This document shows positions 34,309-43,897 of a stretch of DNA of 64,000 bases, piece by piece. The translations under genes and the position numbers were made by a program. The DNA is from Rhodeus uyekii. Taxonomy: Eukaryota; Chordata; Actinopteri; Cypriniformes; Acheilognathidae. Under the pieces are notes generated by a model, which saw only the letters and a list, made by a program, of their open reading frames with translations, was not told where the DNA came from and did not search any database. Each line of letters opens with the position of its first letter. Position 1 is the first letter of the stretch. The DNA is taken from assembly GCA_037043235.1 (NCBI GenBank), contig JAWRVZ010000049.1, positions 3,624,501-3,688,500 of the forward strand, in the 5' to 3' direction.

Positions 34309-35568
34309 TTTACTGTGGCGTTAACAAACCTGAAGTGGACGACAAACTAACTTGTTGAGAGATGCTTTAAAACCGACTGTAGCTTAAACTGAAAGAAAAA
34401 CCCTGACAGTAGAAAAAGATTACGGTTTACACAGCAATGCTGAGAAGATTGGGTAGTGAGAAGCGTCTGAGTTCAACTCAAGTACGTTTCTGCTCCAAGC
34501 ATTCAGTCACCGACCAAATATCAAACATCAAGGTGAATTTGAGTCGGGTGAAGGTCATGATCAAACACTGACGGCACACGCACGTCTCAGAGACGTCTGT
34601 CAGATGTCTGCATTCACAGCTGCAACACATGTATTTATAGAGCGTCTGCGATACGTCTCTGAGACGTTTCCTGTCGGATGTTGAATGTTCATTTAAAACG
34701 TCTTTAAGATGTTTATGACTTTGCATGAATGTAAAACTGCTTTCTCTAAGTCATTTCTCAGACGTTTGTCCACAACAGACAGATGTTTTCTTCAGCAGAC
34801 CTCTTAGAGACGTACCTGTGCCATCTGGGTAAAATCCACTTAAACTCAGGCAACAAAAACATGTAATACAGATATATCGATATATAAATACACATGAGCT
34901 TATGATAGATAAACATATTCAGCAGATATCATCTGAATCCTTTCAAGCCACTGCAGTGACTTCTGGACTCATGGTTTGAAATATTTATGCCACTTTAAAT
35001 ATGAGTCAGAGCTGACACAAGAAAGACGGTGTTTCTCAGGAAACGGTGTGTGTCCTGCTGATATAATTAACAGCATGTTGAAAGTGGATTCATACTCAGA
35101 CATTTTGCATATCCACATAAATCATCATTACGTTTTAATGGATAAATACTACAATAAAACGAAATGTTGCTTGTATTTTCCGAGCAAAAACAGAGCGTCA
35201 CGCTGTTGTTCTTAAACCCCCCGATGCGTTAATCATATTTGATAGAGTGACGTCATAAATGCCAGTTTGACCACACAGTTCATTCAGCTCACAGACAAAA
35301 ACTAATGGTGTTTCGGCATCAACCACACGAACACTGACTGTACAAAATGTGGTTTGGTAAACTGATATTTGCCAGGAAAGATGAACTAGACTCTCATATT
35401 TAATTCTGACAATCAACCATGAAACATTTTGAAATGCAGCAGGTTCAGACTAAACAGCGTTATAATTATTTTTCTCAATGTCTTGATCAATTCTGATCTG
35501 AGCAAAAGGTATTTAGTCACATATCTAAATGCCTGAGTATTTGTGCTAATTTTTGGTAATAATTTAAA
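34309..35568. other. Intergenic stretch, no gene seen
   Basis: A/T-rich, with repeated 'agacgt(c/t)t' words near 34580-34810 ('tctcagacgtttgtc', 'cagagacgtct'). These may be part of a decayed repeat. Nothing coding was found. Confidence 0.5.
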
Positions 35569-35780
35569 GGCCTGTTCACACCAAGGATGAAAACTATGAC
35601 AATAAAGTCCCATTTTTAATAGAGAATAGCGAAGTCCACAGCACAGCAGTGATGATAACGGCACAGCGCAACTGATTTGCAAATGAATGATAAACAGAGT
35701 GATATTGTGCGCTGGTGTGGACACTAATATAGTTTTTATTATAGTTATCGGTATAGTTAGCGTTCCTGTTGTGAACAGCC
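35569..35780. mobile_element. Short MITE of the same GGCC(T)GTTCA family
   Basis: Left end 'ggcctgttcacaccaaggat'; right end 'ttcctgttgtgaacagcc', its imperfect inverse. About 212 bp, no coding capacity. Related to the element at 33667-34308. Confidence 0.65.
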
Positions 35781-36295
35781 GATTGGGGGGGATTTATTTT
35801 AAAAGGCACCGTCTCCTGAGAACGTCTCCTCGCACACAAATCAGCAGAATCTTATTTCCCATTTACAGAGAAATGACTCTGATGAGTCACATTTCAGCAA
35901 TACACACACTAAATATATATATAAAACACCCATAGAAACAAAACAGAGCGGTCGACCGATAGCGATGTTTTGACGGCTGATGGCCCATATATTTATCATT
36001 CATTTTACTTACTGTTTAATAAATTACAAATAAACAGACTTACATCATTCTTTAGACGCCAACTTCTTGATTCTGTTTAATTATTTCTTGCCTTTTTATT
36101 AATATTTGGAAATCTGTCTGATCTCGACCAAACTAAAAAAACTGATCAGCCAATGCCGATATTTTAATAATGCCAAATATCGGCACACATTTCGGTCAAC
36201 CACCGGAAACAAAAAGTTAAACTCCATTTCGCAAAAACTCACAAAATGTGTTTATAAAAATAACGTTTAAAAGCTGTAATGAGAACATTAGCATG

Positions 36296-36455
<160 letters not shown>

Positions 36456-36480
36456 TTTCCGGCCAGCAGTTTGTCAGTGC

Positions 36481-37662
36481 TCAGACCATGAAGGCACCAA
36501 AGAAGTTCTCATACGTATCATAGTGAACCAGCGAGCTGTTGTTGACCGTGACGAACACGCTGTCTCCTTCGTGCAGGTGGAAGATGCCGCCCAGGTAGCT
36601 GTTGCCCAGCTCGCTCCTCGACCGGGATTTTTCGGAGCTGCAGAGGTACCTACAGTCAAAACATTCACGTTCTTAATGCTGGCAGGAGAGATCTAACGTG
36701 ATTTCTGATGTCAGATGGGGTACCTGGAGTTCTGCATCATCTCCATGGGCTTGCGGTTGTAGTTGTCTGAGCACTGCATGAGTTTGTGTTGGAAGAATTT
36801 GCAGTTCTCCAGGTGGGAGACCTTGGAGAAGATGTAATAGTACCCATCCTGCTGGACATACAGACTGTTGTTCTTGTAGTCCAGACCCTTCATGAAGCCT
36901 GGAAAAGCGTCGGACCTCCAGTGCAGGACGCTGTTGTCTCCGGACGTGGACAAAGCACCTACTGAAACACACACATGCAGGAACAGGAACCCCGCAGTAT
37001 ATTTAGCACAAAATAAAATAAAAAATGCTGACAAATTACGTCTTATGTATGAATAAAAATATCCAGCCAGAGTGTGAGCATGTAAGATCTGCTGCCGCAC
37101 AAATGAACGAGCATTAACCCCGCAGCAGATGTAGGCAGGTGGAGCTGGGGAGGTGGAGGGGTTCAGAGGAACTCTTAAATGCTGAGCAAGCATCTCATTG
37201 GCTGCAGGATCAGCAGAGGCCGGTCAGATTGACTCATGTGGGAAAGATGTGATTGCATGTAAAGAACATCATCGGCCGGCGCCCTCTAGAGTCTCGCGAC
37301 TGAACTGACTCAATAAAAACTCTAACTGTAACTTTTAATCCTTTCATTTTCTGAACGTAACAGGTGGTAGAAAGCAATAAAAATGTTTTTAAAGACGTAT
37401 GACATGGGTTTATAATATAATAATTTTACCAGACCTTGCTGAAATAAGAATGGAAATACTTTGTAACTACTGAACCACATTTTGAGGACAACTTGTGCCC
37501 AGAAGTGAGTTAAACTTGACAAAACCGATTGATGTCCAGTAGAAATGTTACAGAACACAACATGCAGAAAAGCTTTTTTATATAGAAAGGCAGAAGGTTT
37601 TCTTTTAGGGATTGCAATACTTACAACTAGTAAATAAGTGTATGCAATGTCATTCAGACAAT

Positions 37663-37699
<37 letters not shown>

Positions 37700-37867
37700 A
37701 AGCAAGGTGTTTCATACTTTGCAGAAATGCTGCTGGTTTGTCCCCAGGTTTGGCTGCGGGTTTGCTCTCAGCTTTGAGGATTTTTTCAGGCAAAATGTCA
37801 TTACTATCTGTTGAGAAAACATGCAGGATAAACACTGAATGCATGCTGAATGGCAGTATTTCAAACC

Positions 37868-37902
<35 letters not shown>

Positions 37903-40806
37903 ACCAACCATGTGCACTGCTAGGAAACTGGTTCTTCTCTGCCTGGTAAATATTTACAGAACAATTAATGTGATTTTGTTTATTCACTTACACACATACC
38001 TGAGTGAAGAAATACTTACTTTTCTATACTCCGTTTTCTGGATGTCTGATGAAATCTAGTGAAAAGAGAAAATATTTCAGATGGAATACACATAAAAATA
38101 CGATGTGATGCTGCTCACAACTTAGTTTCTCATAATTTAAATGTATCTCATAATTTCAATTGTGAGTTTTTGTGAAGATTTACCCAAGCATGATAATTAG
38201 TTTTTATGTGGTTGAAATGTTTGTGTAAAGCGTGCCTGATGTGCTGAAAGACGACTGATCTGTGTTGCTCTCAGATACTGAAACTAAGAGAAGAAACCAA
38301 TAAAAGTGTTTACAGGAAATCAACACAGTGATCTAAAGCTCTGAGTAATATACAGTGCGGGGGTTGAGTAACTCAGTGGTGAGCGTTCTGGTCTAGTGCA
38401 GAGGGTTCAAACCTTCACCATCACTAGCTCACCATCACGGTCACGTCTGAACTGATGACAGATTAACCAGTCATTAATGACACTAGAACAGCAGAGAATG
38501 CCTATTATTAACAGAAGACAGAACGTCAAGAGAACACAACTGTCTCTTTCTAGGAAACTGACTCTAAATATGAGTAATAAACTGTGTGTTTGAGCGATCG
38601 GCTCTTTTCCCTCCATCATAAACGAGTGTCAGAGCGTCAGATGAAGCTCAATCATCATGTTGTCTTGCGTTGGGATGCTGCTGGAGAATTAAACCAAATC
38701 ATCCTGTCGTCCAATCACTGCCTCATTTGAGACGCTGCGACGCCATTGGTCCACCAGTTACTCCGGTCGTCCAATCACAGCCTCATTTGAGACGCTGCGA
38801 CGCCATTGGTCCACCAGTTACTCCGGTCGTCCAATCACAGCCTCATTTGAGACGCTGCGACGCCATTGGTCCACCGGTTACTCCTGTCGTCCAATCACAG
38901 CCTCATTTGAGACGCTGCGACGCCATTGGTCCACCAGTTACTCCGGTCGTCCAATCACAGCCTCATTTGAGACGCTGCGACGCCATTGGTCCACCGGTTA
39001 CTCCGGTCGTCCAATCACAGCCTCATTTGAGACGCTGCGACGCCATTGGTCCACCGGTTACTCCTGTCGTCCAATCACTGCCTCATTTGAGACGCTGCGA
39101 CGCCATTGATCCACCAGTTACTCCGGTCGTCCAATCACGGCCTCATTTGAGACGCTGCGACGCCATTGGTCCTCCGGTTACTCCTGTCGTCCAATCACAG
39201 CCTCATTTGAGACGCTGCGACGCCATTGGTCCACCAGTTACTCCGGTCGTCCAATCACGGCCTCATTTGAGACGCTGCGACGCCATTGATCCACCGGTTA
39301 CTCCTGTCGTCCAATCACGGCCTCATTTGAGACGCTGCGATGCCATTGGTCCACCGGTTACTCCGGTCGTCCAATCACGGCCTCATTTGAGACGCTGTGA
39401 CGCCATTGGTCCTCCGGTTACTCCAGTCGTCCAATCACAGCCTCATTTGAGACGCTGCGACGCCATTGGTCCTCCGGTTACTCCAGTCGTCCAATCACAG
39501 ACTTATTTGAGACGCTGCGATGCCATTGGTCCTCCGGTTACTCCAGTCGTCCAATCACAGCCTCATTTGAGACGCTGCGACGCCATTGGTCCTCCGGTTA
39601 CTCCGGTCGTCCAATCACAGCCTCATTTGAGACGCTGCGACGCCATTGGTCCACCGGTTACTCCGGTCGTCCAATCACAGACTTATTTGAGACGCTGCGA
39701 CGCCATTGATCCACCAGTTACTCCGGTCATCCAATCACGGCCTGATGAAGCCGTCAAACATTCCCCACGGTGTGAGAGGAAGTGATGTGGGAGGGGGAAT
39801 CTGGACATCTGATCTGACCCACACCGATGATGTCAAGACAACATCATCTCACTCTTGTGTTAATGTTGCAAGTTTAATGAGGTCACATCAACTCAATAGG
39901 TGGGATATTTGTGTTATTAAAAGCAGGAACGGATGAATAGTAGCTGTTAAAAGCAGCGCTTAAAATAAAGCTGATCTCCAGCAGGATCTGAGATCATTCA
40001 GAGGTCTGGAGCCTCTCAGTGAATCCCCTCAAACACATTCATCCACATTAAACCCTCCTCTCAGTCCTCTGTTCTCCACGCGTGCACTACTGGAGTGTGT
40101 AATGTTTGATTCTTTGCATTATAAGCACACTTTCTGTTCATGATGGTTTCCAGACGGTGAAGGAAAGCTCATGTTCACGTGAAGAACGCATGTTTAACCC
40201 TGTTAGTTCTACATGTTGTTTTGAATGGATGCACTATATTTTAATGTCTTTTTCTTTTATTAGTATTTGCATTTGTACGTACAGTTAGTAAATGTCCTTA
40301 TGTTGTAACCACACAAAAAGAAATTTCAACAGTGACAGTTTTTGACCATGAATATCACAAGATTAACCGTTGCAAGCGCCATAAACGTCAGGTTTCGCAT
40401 CAATCTGATGAACTGAATGAAGAAGCATAACTTTAAGAACTATATGACCTGTAATACATAACCATATAGCTTTCCTGTATCTCTAATATTAGAAAGCAGC
40501 ACTCGCAACATGAAGGTCATGGGTTTGATTCCCAGGGAAAGCAAGAACTGATCAGAAAGTCAATGCAGTGCAAGTGAATGAAAGGAAAGGAAAGCTCACC
40601 GTGTGTCGGCTGTAGAGATGACAGATGAAGCCGGCCTCGATGAAGACGCCCAGCAGCGCCGCGGCCAGCAGCAGGTAGATGAAGCCGAGCCGCGGGACGT
40701 CCAGCTTGATGGGCACCTGATGCGGGAACGCCTGGCTGTCCACCACCAACACTTGAGGACAGCTGTCCTTCACGTCCTTCTCCACGCTCTCCCCGGCGTC
40801 CGTCAT
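36481..40806 (-). CDS. tnfsf14: TNFSF14/LIGHT-like TNF-superfamily ligand
   Basis: Type II membrane ligand; LIGHT signals through HVEM and lymphotoxin-beta receptor. Exon 1, 40806-40600 (69 codons): ATG, cytoplasmic part, anchor LGFIYLLLAAALLGVFIEAGFI. Then exon 37807-37718 (stalk, KILKAESKPAAKPGDKP), exon 36958-36724 (THD with LHWRSDAFPGFMKGLDY, GYYYIFSKV) and exon 36649-36481 (SYLGGIFHLHEGDSVFV, ending YENFFGAFMV). These strands and the FGAFMV end match LIGHT closely. A phase gap of one base between exon 1 and 37807 implies at least one more small stalk exon. Candidates are 38055-38020 (ISSDIQKTEYRK) and a YLRATQISR-encoding stretch near 38235-38280. Neither closes the phase cleanly, so the stalk is unresolved. 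AATAAA on the minus strand at 36100-36095 is a possible end. Confidence 0.82.
37663..37700. repeat. (GT)n microsatellite next to a stalk exon
   Basis: Lies 18 bp downstream (minus strand) of the 37718 donor site. A second (GT)n at 37871-37900 lies about 64 bp upstream of the same exon, so the exon is flanked by (CA)n on the transcript. Confidence 0.9.
38020..38055 (-). CDS. tnfsf14: Candidate 36-nt stalk exon of the TNFSF14-like gene
   Basis: Minus-strand 'ttttctcttttcactag' is a strong acceptor and 'gtaagt' a perfect donor. Between them lie twelve open codons (ISSDIQKTEYRK) in phase with exon 1. It does not by itself restore the phase needed by the next exon, so it is only a candidate or an alternative exon. 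Confidence 0.4.
38350..38415 (+). mobile_element. tRNA-like SINE head
   Basis: 'ggttgagtaactcagtggtg' resembles an A box and 'agagggttcaaacc' a B box with tRNA-like spacing. The copy differs from the other SINEs in the window. No anticodon-arm cloverleaf could be closed, so it is not called a tRNA gene. Confidence 0.5.
38705..39750. repeat. 60-bp minisatellite with paired CCAAT and ATTGG
   Basis: About 17.5 tandem copies of an exactly 60-bp unit with very few differences. Each unit carries 'gtccaatcac' and, about 34 bp further, 'cgccattggt', plus 'tttgagacgctgcgacg'. Changes are limited to sites such as ccaccagtt/ccaccggtt/cctccggtt and ggt/gat. It lies in an intron of the TNFSF14-like gene. 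A 371-codon plus-strand open frame exists only because 60 is a multiple of 3. Confidence 0.97.
39751..40460. other. Intron sequence of the TNFSF14-like gene
   Basis: No exon with usable splice sites and correct phase was recognised on the minus strand here. No named repeat. Confidence 0.4.
40465..40572 (+). mobile_element. tRNA-derived SINE fragment
   Basis: 'gctttcctgtatctctaata', then 'gcactcgcaacatgaaggtc', 'atgggtttgattcccaggga' and 'aagcaagaactgatcagaaa'. Same family as the other copies, without the L2 tail. It ends about 30 bp from the exon 1 donor of the TNFSF14-like gene. Confidence 0.7.
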
Positions 40807-40992
40807 GCTGATCTAACGAATGACTTTCAGAGCCGCGGACGCTTCCTCCATAGAGTGTGTGTCAACGCGCCTGTTCAGCACTTCATCTCAGCAAACACAC
40901 ACGCAGAAACCAGACTGGAGCGCGAGCAGACATCCTCTGACCCAAAAGAGAGAGAGAGAGAGAGATGACCGCCCACAACTGCTGTCGGAAGG

Positions 40993-41031
<39 letters not shown>

Positions 41032-41553
41032 CTAGGGAGGGGTTCAATAAGAAACTAAAATGGGGAAGTTTTGTCTGTATGAGGATGATAAATCAATCTG
41101 TCACTCTTTGTACGTCTGTCCTCTGAAACCATTTAGTTATTGTTCTCTTTTCACATTGCTCAACTTTATTTTTGCAATGTGAAAAAGTAACAAAATGTTG
41201 CTCATTAAATAAAAAGGAACTTAATTGTAACTCAAAAAGGTTCTAAGAAGTTTATTTAATAACTTTTTTTATCATTGTTACATTAAAAGTAACAGTATAT
41301 TATTCATAATATCAAATGACAGCTGCTAATGAATCAAACAGGATGGAAGCTGATGTTATGTAATTTTATTTCCCTTAATATATGATGAAATGTTGCTTTT
41401 ATCTTTCTGAAGTCTCATCGCTGCGTTTGTTTGCAAGCGGAGGAAGAAAAGCTGATGCATGAAGATGTGAAACAAATATAAAGACGTCCGGAAAAAGCAG
41501 ACACACATTTGGTGACCACAGACGCACTGGCTTATCTGATGACCTAGAGACGA

Positions 41554-41588
41554 GTGCACACACACACACACACACACACACACTCCAT

Positions 41589-41637
<49 letters not shown>

Positions 41638-41683
41638 ACACACACACACTCCATCACACACACACACACACACACACACTCCA

Positions 41684-41769
<86 letters not shown>

Positions 41770-41772
41770 CAT

Positions 41773-41839
<67 letters not shown>

Positions 41840-41910
41840 ACACACACACACACTCTCTCGCTCTATCCCTCTCTCTCTCTCTCTCTCACACACTCTCTCT
41901 CGCTCTATCG

Positions 41911-41968
<58 letters not shown>

Positions 41969-42022
41969 CTCGCTCTATCCCTCTCTCTCTCTCTCTCTCA
42001 CACACTCTCTCTCGCTCTATCG

Positions 42023-42113
<91 letters not shown>

Positions 42114-42136
42114 ACACACACACACACACACTCCAT

Positions 42137-42167
<31 letters not shown>

Positions 42168-42242
42168 ACACACACACACACTCTCTCGCTCTATCCCTCT
42201 CTCTCTCTCTCTCTCTCTCACACACTCTCTCTCGCTCTATCG

Positions 42243-42279
<37 letters not shown>

Positions 42280-42286
42280 TCTCTCA

Positions 42287-42318
<32 letters not shown>
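41554..42318. repeat. Complex (CA)n / (TC)n satellite
   Basis: (CA)n with 'ctccatc' and 'cataca' interruptions, plus a ~80-bp block ('ctctctcgctctatccctct' ... 'cgctctatcgctctc') present three times at about 41851, 41965 and 42180. It lies about 0.75 kb upstream of the TNFSF14-like ATG. Confidence 0.95.
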
Positions 42319-42320
<2 letters not shown>

Positions 42321-42639
42321 ACAGTGTGTCAGCCCTCATGAAGCACCACTTTAATTATTTAATGTACACAATTTACACATTTTACGCAGGTGATGTATCT
42401 ACTCTGCAAGAACCTGGAACAAGAAGGTTACAAGTGTAAGTCGCACTGTAACAACACAAAACAGTGGTATATTTACACAATAACTACAGAAAACTGATTT
42501 GTTTGCGCAATACACTTTCATTAGGTAAGTCATTGAAAATGAAAATTACATAAAATCAGAGCAGGAACTCATGAACTCATTTTTGTTGTTCAGAGAGAGA
42601 GAGAGAGAGAGAGAGACTGAGCACATTCAGTGGATGTTG

Positions 42640-43030
42640 TGTATCTTGGAATCGAACCCATGACCTTCATGTTGCAAGCGCCACTCTTAAACACACAGGA
42701 AAGCCACAAGATACGAGAAACATTTGCGAGACATGAACTCGCAATTCTGAGAAAGTTGCAAAAGCAATAAATTATAAAATCCATTTATGGTTCGCAATTG
42801 TGAGTTTATATCTTGCAATTCTGAGGAAAAGAAGTCAGGATTCTTAATCTCATCACAATTACCTTTGTGTGCGTAAAAAGTAATATTAAAATACTATTAA
42901 ATGAGTGCTGTTTATTGGCTTTCCTAACAGTAGACAGCGGCGCTTGCAACATCAAGGTCATGGGTTCGATTCTCGGGGAAAGTTACTTTGGATAAAAAGC
43001 ATCTGATAAATGCAGAAATGTAAAATGCAA
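42640..43030. mobile_element. Composite element: inverted SINE - core - SINE (copy 1)
   Basis: A minus-oriented SINE head (42640-42705, 'ggaatcgaacccatgacctt'), then a ~210-bp core (for example 'gagacatgaactcgcaattc' and 'aatactattaaatgagtgct'), then a plus-oriented SINE (42918-43022) with 'ggtcatgggttcgattctcg' and a tail 'actttggataaaaagcatct'. The same unit recurs at 45935-46405 with the core reversed. Confidence 0.75.
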
Positions 43031-43375
43031 GTACTTTATAGTTACACTATCATTACTGACAGTGACGCTGTAACTTTCCGGGTCGTAATCTAAAGCGTTA
43101 CCAATTTTTTACAAATAGCAATTTAATTGTTGATATCAAAATAAAGGTTTTTAATGGTAAAACAATTGAATTTGAATGGCAGACTATGATGAGATTTAAC
43201 TAGTGTAATACTATTATAGATTCAAGAATTATAGTTGATATCAAGAATTCATATCCTGAAAATGAATAAAAACGGCTTGTAAAATATAATAACTGATCCT
43301 GACGAGATTCAGCGGAACTTCATGCATGATGTGACTGCCATCTAGTGTCATCAATGTCTGAATGCAGATCTGACT

Positions 43376-43549
43376 CCTCACACTCACTGACACACACACA
43401 AATACACACACTCACATATACACACACTAACACACACACACACACACACACAAACTCTCTAAGACACACACAAATACACACACTCACATATACACACACT
43501 AACACACACACACTCACTCACTAAGAAACACACATGCTCACTAAGATAT

Positions 43550-43592
<43 letters not shown>
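43376..43592. repeat. (CA)n microsatellite with duplicated 'catatacacacactaa' block
   Basis: (CA)n interrupted by 'aaatacacacactcacatat', which appears twice (about 43398 and 43469), then a pure (AC)n to 43591. Confidence 0.9.
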
Positions 43593-43594
<2 letters not shown>

Positions 43595-43769
43595 TGTCAC
43601 TGAGATGGAAGGGTTAGTTATAAGTAGCCTGTATTATACCAGGTTCACACATCTATATTTTTTATAATATAAGGCTTTGTAAACTTATCTTATCTATAAT
43701 TGCTTTATGATTATTATTTGTTTATTTAAAAGTTTCGATGACGTGTATTTACTCCGCATGCGTGAGACG

Positions 43770-43897
43770 CGCGTCGCTGCGCGCTGATTGGCTGGCTTGC
43801 GGACACTCGGTGCGCGCTGATTGGCTGAGCGCAGCGGCAGACGCGGAACCCGTGCGCCGCCGGCCGAGGGTTCGACCGCTTCCCGCAGGAGCGACTG
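43770..43897 (+). promoter_or_regulatory. tmed1: CpG-rich tmed1 promoter with two CCAAT boxes
   Basis: The CpG-dense segment continues into exon 1. The word 'gcgcgctgattggctg' occurs twice, with ATTGG at 43787-43791 and 43820-43824, 33 bp apart. There is no TATA box, consistent with a housekeeping secretory gene. The start site is probably 43830-43880. Confidence 0.6.

Noticed and set aside
38350..38415. A tRNA gene
   Set aside because: A- and B-box-like words are present but the acceptor and anticodon arms do not pair, so it was called a SINE head instead.
38670..39785. A 371-codon frame with a 20-residue repeat resembling a repeat protein
   Set aside because: The DNA unit is exactly 60 bp, so any stop-free frame stays open. 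It is antisense within an intron, has no signal or domain, and silent and replacement changes occur alike.
41554..42354. A 266-codon frame of His-Thr and Ser-Leu repeats
   Set aside because: Translation of the (CA)n/(TC)n satellite.
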